Assembly (NCBI GenBank): GCA_030148775.1
Contig: JASBST010000053.1
Location: 1 to 35,882 of the forward strand
Length of the DNA stretch: 35,882 bases
Source: Thiogranum sp.
GTDB taxonomy: Bacteria; Pseudomonadota; Gammaproteobacteria; DSM-19610
Direction of reading: 5' to 3'
This document shows, piece by piece, positions 1 to 7,468 of the stretch. Under the pieces are notes generated by a model, which ran no database searches, was not told the origin of the DNA, and was given only the letters and a program-made list of their open reading frames with translations. A program made the translations under genes and the position numbers. Each line of letters begins with the position of its first letter. Within the stretch, counting starts at the first letter, position 1.

Positions 1-1
1 T

Positions 2-439
2 CGCGGACCATTCCACGAAAACCGTCTGATCGACCTGTCGTACGCCGCCGCCGCCAGCCTGGAGATTCTCGGACAGGGGACCGGCCTGGTCGAGGTGACG
101 GCCATCGACGCCAGCCCGGAACCCGAACCGGTGCCGAAGAAACGTATCGCGGCCAGTCTGCCCAAAGTGGCCACAACGGCGCAAACACCGGTGACGCAGG
201 AGCCTGCGTTGTATCTGCAGTTGGGCGCGTTTTCCAACCGCAGCAACGCCGAAAGACTGCAATCCAAACTCAGCAGCCTGCAGTTGCCGGCCACACCGCA
301 GATTGTCAGCGGCAATCTCGACGCCCAACCGGTCTATCGCGTGCGTATCGGCCCATTGGATACGGTGGAAAGCGCCGACCGGCTGACGCACCTGCTGGCC
401 GACCACGGCATCCACCATCCACGCGTCATCGTCGACTGA
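2..439 (+). CDS. rlpA: RlpA septal-ring lytic transglycosylase, 3' part
   Basis: The gene is cut by the left window edge, so only the last 145 codons are present. The first residues (RGPFHENRLIDLSYAAA) are the end of the double-psi beta-barrel catalytic domain of RlpA. After a Pro/Lys-rich linker comes a C-terminal SPOR domain (about YLQLGAFSNRSNAERL through VYRVRIGPL), which in this family binds denuded glycan strands at the septum. RlpA is an outer-membrane lipoprotein that cleaves peptidoglycan lacking stem peptides. That substrate is made by amidases, and the next gene, a D,D-carboxypeptidase, acts on the same polymer. The rlpA-dacA order is conserved in gammaproteobacteria. The signal peptide and lipobox lie outside the window. 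The identification is secure. Confidence 0.93.
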   Translation, partial: RGPFHENRLIDLSYAAAASLEILGQGTGLVEVTAIDASPEPEPVPKKRIAASLPKVATTAQTPVTQEPALYLQLGAFSNRSNAERLQSKLSSLQLPATPQIVSGNLDAQPVYRVRIGPLDTVESADRLTHLLADHGIHHPRVIVD

Positions 440-549
440 ATGCGATCCGGCGATCACCGCTGGCGAACCAATCCCGGTCTACGGATAACGTTGAAAAACC
501 CGGCCCGAGCGCCGACAATGGGGCATTCACCCAGCACACAGTAGATCTC

Positions 550-1695
550 ATGCAGATACGCCACCGCCTTAGCATTCTTTTAAGCTTTCTTCTGATTTTG
601 TCGTTTGCCGTCGCCGACGCCGCCACGCCGATTCCCAAAGCGCCGGAGGTCAACGCCAAGGGCTATCTGGTGGAGGACTTCAACAGCGGCCAACCGATTG
701 CCGAGAAAAATGCCAACATGCGGCTTGAGCCGGCCAGCATTACCAAACTGATGAGCGCCTATGTCGTATTCAGCGAAATCCGCGACGGCACGCTGTCGCT
801 GTCGGATAAAGTGCGTATCAGCGAAAAAGCCTGGCGCACACCCGGTTCACGCATGTTCGTCGAGGTCGATACACAGGTCAGTGTGGCCGACCTGATCAAG
901 GGAATGATTATTCAATCGGGCAACGACGCCACCGTCGCGTTGGCCGAACAGATCGCCGGCAGCGAGGACAGTTTCGCGGCTCTGATGAACCAGCACGCCA
1001 AGCGGCTCGGCATGAACGACAGCCATTTCGTCAACAGCACCGGCCTGCCCGACAAGGAGCACTACACCACGGCGCACGACATCGCCATTATTTCGCGCGC
1101 GCTGATCAAGGAGTTCCCCGAATACTACCGCTGGTACTCGGAGAAGAAATTCACCTATAACAACATTACCCAGTACAACCGCAACAAACTTCTGTGGCGC
1201 GACGAGTCCGTCGATGGTTTGAAAACCGGTCACACGGAATCGGCCGGCTTCTGTCTGGTCACCTCGGCCGACCGTGACGGCATGCGCCTGATCAGCGTGG
1301 TGCTGGGAACAAAAAGCGAGGAGGCCCGCGCCGATGTCAGTCAGGCTTTACTCAACTACGGTTTTCGGTTTTTCGAGACCCACAAGCTTTACGACGCCGG
1401 CACCAAACTGACCAGCACGCGCGTGTGGAAAGGCGCCAGCGAGAATGTCGACCTCGGCCTGAGCGATACGCTCTATGTCACCATTCCCCGCGGCGAATAC
1501 AAAAACCTGGACGCCAGCATGCAACTGCACAAACAAATCATCGCACCGGTGAACAAGGACCAGGCGCTGGGCGACGTGGTGGTGCGGCTGGGCGACAAGA
1601 CGGTCGCCGACAAGAATCTGGTGGCCCTGCAAAGCGTCGCCGAGGGTAGCTTCTGGCAGCGCATCGTCGACGAAACCCTGCTGTACTTCGAATAG
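550..1695 (+). CDS. dacA: D-alanyl-D-alanine carboxypeptidase (PBP5/6 family)
   Basis: This periplasmic serine enzyme removes the terminal D-Ala from peptidoglycan pentapeptides. The 381-residue protein has a Sec signal peptide (about residues 1-25). It carries the three penicillin-binding motifs: SITK at 63-66 with nucleophile Ser63, SGN at 123-125 and KTG at 225-227. A beta-rich PBP5 C-terminal domain follows from about residue 290. The last residues (FWQRIVDETLLYFE) resemble the amphipathic membrane anchor of the family. Length is normal. It lies 110 bp after rlpA, and the downstream aminotransferase gene begins one base after its stop, so the two are probably co-transcribed and translationally coupled. 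Confidence 0.96.
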   Translation: MQIRHRLSILLSFLLILSFAVADAATPIPKAPEVNAKGYLVEDFNSGQPIAEKNANMRLEPASITKLMSAYVVFSEIRDGTLSLSDKVRISEKAWRTPGSRMFVEVDTQVSVADLIKGMIIQSGNDATVALAEQIAGSEDSFAALMNQHAKRLGMNDSHFVNSTGLPDKEHYTTAHDIAIISRALIKEFPEYYRWYSEKKFTYNNITQYNRNKLLWRDESVDGLKTGHTESAGFCLVTSADRDGMRLISVVLGTKSEEARADVSQALLNYGFRFFETHKLYDAGTKLTSTRVWKGASENVDLGLSDTLYVTIPRGEYKNLDASMQLHKQIIAPVNKDQALGDVVVRLGDKTVADKNLVALQSVAEGSFWQRIVDETLLYFE

Positions 1696-1696
1696 C

Positions 1697-2575
1697 GTGG
1701 CGTGGGTATATTTAAACGGGCGTTTTCTGCCGTTGGAGGAGGCCTGCGTACCGGTCACCGACCGCGGCTTTCTGTTCGGCGACGGTGTTTATGAAGTGAT
1801 CCCGGCCTACGGCGGGCGTTTGTTCCGCTGGCCACATCATCTGCAGCGGCTGCAGAACAGTCTCGACGGCATCCGGCTGGTCAACCCGCTGAGCGATGCG
1901 CAGTGGCGCGATATGCTTGAGGAGCTGTTGCTGCGCAACCGCGCGCAGGCCGGCGGCGACAACGATCAGGCGGTCTACCTTCAGGTCACGCGCGGCAGCG
2001 CGCCGAAACGCGACCATTGCTTTCCGCGCGATACCGTGCCGACGGTCTATGCCGTAAGCAACCCCATCCCGCCGCCCGATCCCGCCATTGCGCGCGACGG
2101 CGTCGCGGCGGTCACGCTGGCGGACAGTCGTTGGGCACGCTGCGATATCAAGGCCGTCACGCTGCTGCCCAATGTCCTGTCGCGCCAACAGGCTGTCGAC
2201 GCCGGCGCCTCGGAAGCCATTCTGATACGCGACGGACTGGCCATCGAGGGCACCTCCAGCAACCTTTTCGTGGTCTGCGATCAGCGCCTGTGCACGCCGC
2301 CGAAAAGCGCATACATGCTGCCCGGCATCACCCGCGACCTGGTGCTCGAACTGGCCGCGCGCAACGGGATCGCCTGCGACGAAACCGATATCGGGGCGAG
2401 CACGTTGGCGCAAGCCGGGGAAATCTGGATCACCAGCTCGACACGGGAGATCGTACCGGTCACCCGTCTCGACGGCCAAGCGGTCGGGACGGGTGCGCCC
2501 GGCCCCTTGTGGCGAACCATGAGCGAACTGTACCGCGACTATAAAGCCGAAGTGCGCGCGGGCCGCGCCCACTGA
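1697..2575 (+). CDS. dat: D-amino-acid aminotransferase (D-alanine transaminase, fold-type IV PLP)
   Basis: A 292-residue fold-type IV PLP enzyme that interconverts D-alanine and 2-oxoglutarate with pyruvate and D-glutamate, feeding cell-wall precursors. Evidence: the N-terminal VTDRGFLFGDGVYEVI signature, the PLP lysine at about residue 152 (RCDIKAVTLLPNVLSRQQA), and the cofactor-phosphate region IEGTSSNLFVV. The start is a GTG one base downstream of the dacA stop. I see no strong Shine-Dalgarno, which fits re-initiation after dacA. In many gammaproteobacteria the next genes would be ybeD-lipB-lipA. Here an unrelated opposite-strand lipoprotein follows. Confidence 0.92.
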   Translation: MAWVYLNGRFLPLEEACVPVTDRGFLFGDGVYEVIPAYGGRLFRWPHHLQRLQNSLDGIRLVNPLSDAQWRDMLEELLLRNRAQAGGDNDQAVYLQVTRGSAPKRDHCFPRDTVPTVYAVSNPIPPPDPAIARDGVAAVTLADSRWARCDIKAVTLLPNVLSRQQAVDAGASEAILIRDGLAIEGTSSNLFVVCDQRLCTPPKSAYMLPGITRDLVLELAARNGIACDETDIGASTLAQAGEIWITSSTREIVPVTRLDGQAVGTGAPGPLWRTMSELYRDYKAEVRAGRAH

Positions 2576-2691
2576 ATGCGTCAGAGCGTGTTTCGGCCGC
2601 CACGCGATCTTCAGCGGCGAATACGCCTGTCGCGATTCAGCGTCCCACGCCCTTCGAACGATCCGCGCGGAGTATCGATCACTGCAACCGT

Positions 2692-3141
2692 CTAAGGCGT
2701 CGCTTGCGGCGAACAGGACTTGTCGCCGTTCAGCACCCAACCTTTTACCGCGAGCGCGTAGACATCCCAGCGACGAAGATCATTCTTTACACTCACTTTG
2801 GTACGCCCGTTCTCGGTGGTGATCCTGATCGGCATATGGACGAAAGTGCCGGACAGCCCTTGCTGCGCCACGTCGATGCTGGCCGACCCGTTCGCCTCCT
2901 GTAGCTTGCCGATCACGCGTGTGCGGGCGATGCCGCGGGTTTTGATACAGTGCTCGGCCTGCATATAGATTCGCAGATAGGCCAATTGGTAGTCGGCGTC
3001 GGTATAAAAACTGTAATCGATATCCGGTTGTCCCCGGGCATGCGGTTTTTCCCGGGTGTTGTGCTGTTGCGAACCGTTGACGGCGCACCCGGCGGATATG
3101 CAAAACAGTGCCAACGTTACTACTCGAGTCATGAAATTCAC
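2692..3141 (-). CDS. Small hypothetical lipoprotein
   Basis: A 149-residue protein of unknown function. The N-terminus is a lipoprotein signal (hydrophobic VVTLALFCI followed by SAGC, lipid-accepting Cys19), so it is probably anchored in the outer membrane. The mature part has no domain I recognise. It is predicted mixed alpha/beta with two further cysteines (in AEHCIKTRG and near the C-terminus, KSCSP) that could form a disulfide. A second in-frame ATG three codons downstream could equally serve as start. It converges on dat and diverges from the TlpA gene, so it is probably its own transcription unit. The lipoprotein call is firmer than anything about role. Confidence 0.7.
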   Translation of the reverse strand: MNFMTRVVTLALFCISAGCAVNGSQQHNTREKPHARGQPDIDYSFYTDADYQLAYLRIYMQAEHCIKTRGIARTRVIGKLQEANGSASIDVAQQGLSGTFVHMPIRITTENGRTKVSVKNDLRRWDVYALAVKGWVLNGDKSCSPQATP

Positions 3142-3556
3142 GGGTCTGGTTCCTTCTTATTCGGATTGATGGTATGACAAATCGCGCCACCGTCCCTGGC
3201 GGGCCCGGGCCGCGCTCCCTGTATCACCGACCCTACTGTGCCGCCTAAGCGCGCGTCGGGCAAGCCTTGCCGGCTTGCGCTTGCGCGCCTGTGCCAGACT
3301 GCCCGATTACCCTCGCCGGGCGACCTGTCGTCTGCACACTACAGTTATAAAATCCACGTCCAGCGTAGGGACGTAATCTTGAGGCGCGCTTAAACCAAGC
3401 CTCGTTTTCCTTGCATCGCGTTCGATCCGCTGGCCACACTATGCCGTAGTCGGTCAAAATATCGGCTTGCCCCCGGAACCGCGGGGCGGATCCGGGTTCC
3501 AATATGGCGCGGGCGATGGTTTATGAGTGAATGAAAAACTATTCGAAAGACAAAGC
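3142..3556. other. Intergenic region between divergent lipoprotein and TlpA genes
   Basis: About 415 bp separate two divergent genes. The short open frames here have no family resemblance or ribosome-binding site and I do not call them. The region holds a short inverted repeat (gcaagcc at 3260-3266, ggcttgc at 3272-3278) without a following T-run, and an AT-rich TATAAA at 3346-3351 that could be a -10 for the rightward gene. Nothing stronger was seen. Confidence 0.4.
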
Positions 3557-4366
3557 ATGCAAAAGGTACTGACAATCGGCCCGGTGGCAATCCCCGCGGC
3601 ACAACTCGCGCTGATGCTCGGACTGATCGGACTGGCCTACGGCGTGGAACGCTGGTCGCGTCGTCGCGACGGCGGCGACGGAAGCTGGGTATGGATCGCC
3701 CTGCTGCTCGGTTTTCTCAGCGCCCGTATCGCTTTTGTGCTCGCCCACTGGACAGATTTCGCGCCCGAGCCGGCGACGCTCTTCGCCGTCTGGAACGGCG
3801 GCTTTTCTCTGCCATGGGGCCTGATCGGCGCCGCCACCTATACCCTGTGGCGATACATCCGAATCGGCAAATCGCGCCAGGGGATCGGCTTGGTGGCGCT
3901 GCTGGCGGGCCTGTTCACCATCGGCGGCGCCCTGTTGCAAAACCTGGCGCCGTCCGGCGCCCCGCTACCGGCCATGGTGCTTCCCTCGTTGACGGGGACA
4001 CAGCAGTCGTTGCAGGGTTTCGCCGGCCGACCGGTGGTGCTCAACCTGTGGGCCAGCTGGTGTCCGCCCTGTCGCGCGGAAATGCCATTGTTGGCACAGG
4101 CGCAGCGAGACAATCCGGATATTGCACTGGTGTTTGTCAATCAGGGTGAATCGTCTCAGCAGATAGATGCTTTTCTGGAGTCGATGCAGCTACAGCTGGA
4201 CAATGTCCTGATCGATGCCGGCGGCAAAGTCGCGACCCACTTCATTTCGCGGGCATTGCCGACCACGCTGTTCTTCGACGCCCAGGGCGAGATGGTCGCG
4301 CAGCACGTGGGAGGACTGTCGCGCGCCGTCCTGAACGACTATTTGAGCAAGCTGCGCGCTCCGTGA
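3557..4366 (+). CDS. Membrane-anchored TlpA-family thioredoxin with Lgt-like N-terminal membrane domain
   Basis: The protein has an N-terminal membrane part of about four hydrophobic segments (residues 8-30, 46-64, 83-98 and 109-127). Its start (VLTIGPVAI) and mid-part resemble the N-terminal region of prolipoprotein diacylglyceryl transferase. A periplasmic thioredoxin-fold domain follows (about 137-269) with the redox motif WCPPC at 168-172 and the cis-proline loop ALPTTLFF. Such proteins reduce disulfides in the periplasm, for example in cytochrome c apoproteins or oxidative-damage repair; the partner is not shown here. I chose the ATG at 3557, preceded by GAAAGA, over the upstream one at 3527 because homologues of this architecture begin with this hydrophobic block. 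Confidence 0.88.
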   Translation: MQKVLTIGPVAIPAAQLALMLGLIGLAYGVERWSRRRDGGDGSWVWIALLLGFLSARIAFVLAHWTDFAPEPATLFAVWNGGFSLPWGLIGAATYTLWRYIRIGKSRQGIGLVALLAGLFTIGGALLQNLAPSGAPLPAMVLPSLTGTQQSLQGFAGRPVVLNLWASWCPPCRAEMPLLAQAQRDNPDIALVFVNQGESSQQIDAFLESMQLQLDNVLIDAGGKVATHFISRALPTTLFFDAQGEMVAQHVGGLSRAVLNDYLSKLRAP

Positions 4367-4448
4367 AAACGTCCCGGCACCAGCCACGATCCGGCACCAA
4401 ATCGTCTATATCAGTAAGAAATCGCTACAATCAGAGGTAAACCGCTTC

Positions 4449-4856
4449 ATGAAATCGCTTTTATTCGCACTCCTGACAACCTTCGCTTTCCATCCCGTCG
4501 CGGCGGCCGAGAAAATGCCGGCCCCCAAAGGAGTCGTGATTCAGGCCAACGGCAATCGCGATGATTTCAGGCAGGCGTTGCAGTTGGCGATAAACATGCA
4601 CGAAGTCCTGACGCAGAGCGAATTCGAGGTGGTCGTTTTCGGCAAGAACGTCCGACTGCTTTCGGCGTTCAGCGACGAACTGCCGCTGATACAGAAAACG
4701 CTGGACCACGGCATTCACGTCATCGCCTGCGGCCGCTCGCTGCGCTCCTTTAAGGTCGGAGAAAACGACCTGGCGCCGGGTATCACCCAGGTCCCCTTCG
4801 GCGCCGTGCACATCGTCAGCCGACAACAACAGGGCTGGCAGTATTTAAAAGAATAA
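4449..4856 (+). CDS. Exported DsrE/DsrF-like protein
   Basis: A 135-residue protein with a clear Sec signal peptide (residues 1-19, ending VAAA) followed by one DsrE-like domain. The domain begins with the beta strand KGVVIQANGNR, continues through LAINMHEVLTQSEFEVVVFGKNVRLL, and has a single cysteine in HVIACGRSL. Cytoplasmic DsrE-fold proteins carry sulfane sulfur on a cysteine. This copy is predicted periplasmic, where its substrate is unknown, and the lone Cys sits near the usual active position. AGAGG lies about 13 bases before the ATG. It follows the TlpA gene by about 80 bp, so a shared thiol-related role is possible but inferred only from position. Confidence 0.8.
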   Translation: MKSLLFALLTTFAFHPVAAAEKMPAPKGVVIQANGNRDDFRQALQLAINMHEVLTQSEFEVVVFGKNVRLLSAFSDELPLIQKTLDHGIHVIACGRSLRSFKVGENDLAPGITQVPFGAVHIVSRQQQGWQYLKE

Positions 4857-4862
4857 CGGCGA

Positions 4863-4894
4863 ACTGCCACGCCTCCGGATGGGGCGGTGGCAGT
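4863..4894. terminator. Hairpin between convergent DsrE genes
   Basis: An 8-bp inverted repeat (actgccac at 4863-4870, gtggcagt at 4887-4894) with further partial GC pairing inside lies between the ends of two convergent genes. There is no clear T-run on either side, so it may stop both transcripts only with Rho help or simply stabilise 3' ends. Confidence 0.4.
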
Positions 4895-4902
4895 CTCACC
4901 AC

Positions 4903-5241
4903 TCAAAGTGTAATGATTTGGTCCGGAGGATTCCCCGCGAGCGCGGCATAAAGCTGCGGGAAACAGCCGACGCCCGCTCCTTCGACCAGCTTGTCGGTGA
5001 TATCGCGCTCGTCGCAGCATTGATCACAACCCATCAGCAGAATATTGTTCTTGCGCGCCACCCGGGCCAGCCGTTCGGCGAGCGGGTTGCCCTGCAACAG
5101 GGCATAGCAGTTGTCCTCGAAAAAGAACATCCCCACCACTTCGACGCCGTGGGCGTCGTTTTCGAGCTGCGGCAGAATCATTTTCGCCAGTTTGTAAGAG
5201 ATCGTATGGCCCTGGGTGGAAAAAATATATGCGACTTTCAT
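4903..5241 (-). CDS. Cytoplasmic DsrE-family sulfur-relay-like protein
   Basis: A 112-residue single-domain DsrE-fold protein. It starts with the typical strand/helix MKVAYIFSTQGHTISYKL, followed by VEVVGMFFFEDNCYAL. It has a cysteine cluster MGCDQCCDE and one more Cys in GVGCFPQLY. These cysteines are candidates for persulfide carriage, as in DsrE/TusD-type proteins. I chose the ATG at 5241, preceded by GGAGACGCC, rather than the upstream in-frame one at 5271, because the domain begins exactly at MKVAYIF. It converges with the exported DsrE-like gene but shares little sequence with it. No dsr, tus or rhodanese genes are in view, so the sulfur donor and acceptor are unknown. Confidence 0.83.
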   Translation of the reverse strand: MKVAYIFSTQGHTISYKLAKMILPQLENDAHGVEVVGMFFFEDNCYALLQGNPLAERLARVARKNNILLMGCDQCCDERDITDKLVEGAGVGCFPQLYAALAGNPPDQIITL

Positions 5242-5504
5242 GGCGTCTCCGGCGGATGGTTGGGAACGCATGGTAGCGCACCGGCTCCAGGGTACGACAA
5301 CCCGTTAGATTTTCTGGATTTAGGGTCATTCTTAACGTATTATTGATATATATCAAGATAGCAGTCCTTGGCGCCCATTAATCTTGTTCTCACGCACTCG
5401 GCTCCAAAACAACATGTGCCCGTCCCGCTTGCGATGCGTATCGCACGGCACTCCCGCTGACCGGCATCCGCTCCCCCGAACGACAGCGCGAGAGTTTTTG
5501 CGGC

Positions 5505-7001
5505 ATGCCCAAACCCGACTCCATCAGATCCGACTCCATCAAGACCGTCGAACAACTGACCGCGATCGTCAATTCGGTCCCCACCGCCATCATCGTCATA
5601 GATCGTCGTGGCTCCATCGTGCTGGTGAACCGGCAGGCGGAACGCCTGTTCGGCTACAGTGGCAGCGAGTTGCTCGGAGAAATGGTCGACGTCCTGATCC
5701 CGTTTACGTTTCGCGCCGGACATCCGGCCCTGCGCAAACGCTTTATGGAAAATCCGACGACCAGACCGATGGGGGCGGGTCGGGATCTCTACGGTCTGCG
5801 AAAAGACGGTAACGAGTTTCCGGTAGAAATCGGCCTAAATCCGATCTCAACTGAGGAAGGCACCTTCGTCGTCAGCGCCATCGTCGATATCACCGACAGA
5901 AAGCGCTTGGAGACCCGGTTTCGCGCCACCATCGAGTCGGCGCCGGTGGCGATGGTGATGATCGACCAAACGGGCACCATGCTGCTGGTGAACGCCGAAA
6001 CCGAACGTCTGTTCGGTTACGCACGGCTGGAACTTCTGGGACAGAAGATCGAGGCACTGATTCCGCAACGCTTTCACGCCGACCATCCCGGTATGCGCGC
6101 CCACTTCTTCACCGTTCCCGAGGCACGCCGTATGGGCGCGGGACGCGACCTGTTCGGTCGCAGGAAAGACGGCACGGAAATCCCGCTGGAAATCGGGCTC
6201 AACCCGATGAGGACCGACGAGGGCCAGTTCGTGCTCGCCGCGATTGTCGACATATCCGAACGCAAGCAGGCCGAGGCGGACCTGCGCCAGTCCAACGAAG
6301 CGTTGGAGCGCAGCAACATAGAGCTGCAGCGCTTCGCCTATGTGGCCTCGAACGATCTGCAGACACCGATGCGCAATATAGCTAGTTTCGTCAATCTGCT
6401 GCAAACCACTTACGCCGATCGTTTGGACACCCAGGGCAAAGACTGGATTCGGCGCACTGTGGAATCGATCAACGCCCTGCAGACCCTGGTGAAAGATCTT
6501 CTGAATTATTCGCGTATCGATTCCCAGCAGCATGCCTTTGAGCGCGTGGCGTTGGAGGAGGTTTTCACCCACGCCGTCTCGCTGTTGCAAAGCCAGATAG
6601 AAGAGTCCGGCGCCCGTATCACTTGCGACCGGCTGCCGGTGGTCAACGGCGATCGGTCGCAGCTTGCGCAGTTGCTGCTCAATCTGATCGGCAACGGCAT
6701 CAAATACCGCGGCGACCAGGCGCCGGTCATGCACCTCGCGCTCAAACGGGACCCCGGGGGCAACAGCGTCTTTATGCTGGAAGACAATGGACTGGGTATC
6801 AGTAAAAAATATTATCAGCAGATTTTTGAGCCCTTTAAACGTCTGCACACGCAGAAAGAATATCCCGGAACCGGCGTCGGTCTGGCGGTCTGCCGGCGGG
6901 TGGTGCAACGACACGGCGGCAAGATCTGGGTGGAATCCGAGCCGGGCCGCGGCAGCCGGTTCTACTTCACGTTGCCGGTGACGGCGGAGGAAACCAAATG
7001 A
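5505..7001 (+). CDS. PAS-PAS sensor histidine kinase with Asn replacing the phospho-acceptor His
   Basis: A 498-residue cytoplasmic sensor with two similar PAS domains (about 15-135 and 138-255, each with MGAGRDL and RKDG motifs). A short coiled coil leads to a dimerisation domain (275-345), and an HATPase_c domain follows (about 380-492). The ATP site looks intact: N-box LIGNGIK near 394-400, G1 DNGLGI 427-432, G2 GTGVGLAVC 455-463. The H-box reads FAYVASNDLQTPMR, where relatives have ASHDLQEP. Residue 283 is Asn (codon aac at 6351-6353) where the phosphorylated His belongs, and the following Glu is Thr. As written it should not autophosphorylate by the normal route. It overlaps the downstream regulator by four bases (ATGA). 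Confidence 0.93.
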   Translation: MPKPDSIRSDSIKTVEQLTAIVNSVPTAIIVIDRRGSIVLVNRQAERLFGYSGSELLGEMVDVLIPFTFRAGHPALRKRFMENPTTRPMGAGRDLYGLRKDGNEFPVEIGLNPISTEEGTFVVSAIVDITDRKRLETRFRATIESAPVAMVMIDQTGTMLLVNAETERLFGYARLELLGQKIEALIPQRFHADHPGMRAHFFTVPEARRMGAGRDLFGRRKDGTEIPLEIGLNPMRTDEGQFVLAAIVDISERKQAEADLRQSNEALERSNIELQRFAYVASNDLQTPMRNIASFVNLLQTTYADRLDTQGKDWIRRTVESINALQTLVKDLLNYSRIDSQQHAFERVALEEVFTHAVSLLQSQIEESGARITCDRLPVVNGDRSQLAQLLLNLIGNGIKYRGDQAPVMHLALKRDPGGNSVFMLEDNGLGISKKYYQQIFEPFKRLHTQKEYPGTGVGLAVCRRVVQRHGGKIWVESEPGRGSRFYFTLPVTAEETK

Positions 7002-7441
7002 GCGCTACGATGAACGCGCCCCAGCGTACGGCGCAGATCCTGTTGGTGGAAGACAATGACAACGACGCCGAGCTGACCCGTATCAGTATGAAAAAGGCGA
7101 AGTTTCCCTTTGACCTGCATCATGTCGAGAACGGTGAACAATGCCTCGACTACCTGCGCAAGCGGGGCGGCTACGCCGACGCCTGCACCCCCGATGTCAT
7201 CCTGCTGGATCTGAATATGCCGCGCATGGGTGGGCTCGAAGTGCTGGAACAAATCCGGACGGAAAAGGAACTCGCCGCCATTCCGGTAATCGTGTTATCC
7301 AGCTCGGAGGCCGACGAAGATGTGTCCATGGCCTATAAACTGCAATGCAGTTCCTATATGGTGAAACCGGTAGATCTGGAAGCATTCGCAGCCGCGGCCA
7401 GCCTGCTTTCCGATTACTGGCGCCGGCTGGTAGCCCTCTGA
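6998..7441 (+). CDS. Rcp1-like single-domain response regulator
   Basis: A 147-residue stand-alone receiver domain. Acidic residues are at 18-19 (VEDN), the phospho-acceptor Asp71 is in VILLDLNMP, Ser101 is in VLSSSEA, and Lys123 is in MVKPVDLE. The extended helix-3/4 region and C-terminal LLSDYWRRLV match the Rcp1 subfamily that partners phytochrome-like and PAS kinases. There is no output domain, so it acts by protein contact or as a phosphate relay. All catalytic residues are present, unlike the overlapping kinase gene, so phosphate may come from another donor. Confidence 0.92.
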   Translation: MSATMNAPQRTAQILLVEDNDNDAELTRISMKKAKFPFDLHHVENGEQCLDYLRKRGGYADACTPDVILLDLNMPRMGGLEVLEQIRTEKELAAIPVIVLSSSEADEDVSMAYKLQCSSYMVKPVDLEAFAAAASLLSDYWRRLVAL

Positions 7442-7468
7442 GTATCGCGACCCGATGCTTGTTACGTT

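Noticed and set aside
1712..2740. 342-codon frame opposite the aminotransferase gene
   Set aside because: The plus-strand frame is a complete, motif-bearing enzyme; the opposite frame is a GC-skew shadow rich in Arg/Gln/Ala.
3245..3502. 85-codon minus-strand open frame in the lipoprotein-TlpA gap
   Set aside because: No ribosome-binding site, no family resemblance, and a composition (many Arg, Gly, Ala) typical of chance frames in GC-rich DNA.
5847..6914. 355-codon frame opposite the sensor kinase
   Set aside because: Antisense shadow of a well-conserved PAS/HATPase coding frame, with no start signal or recognisable domain.
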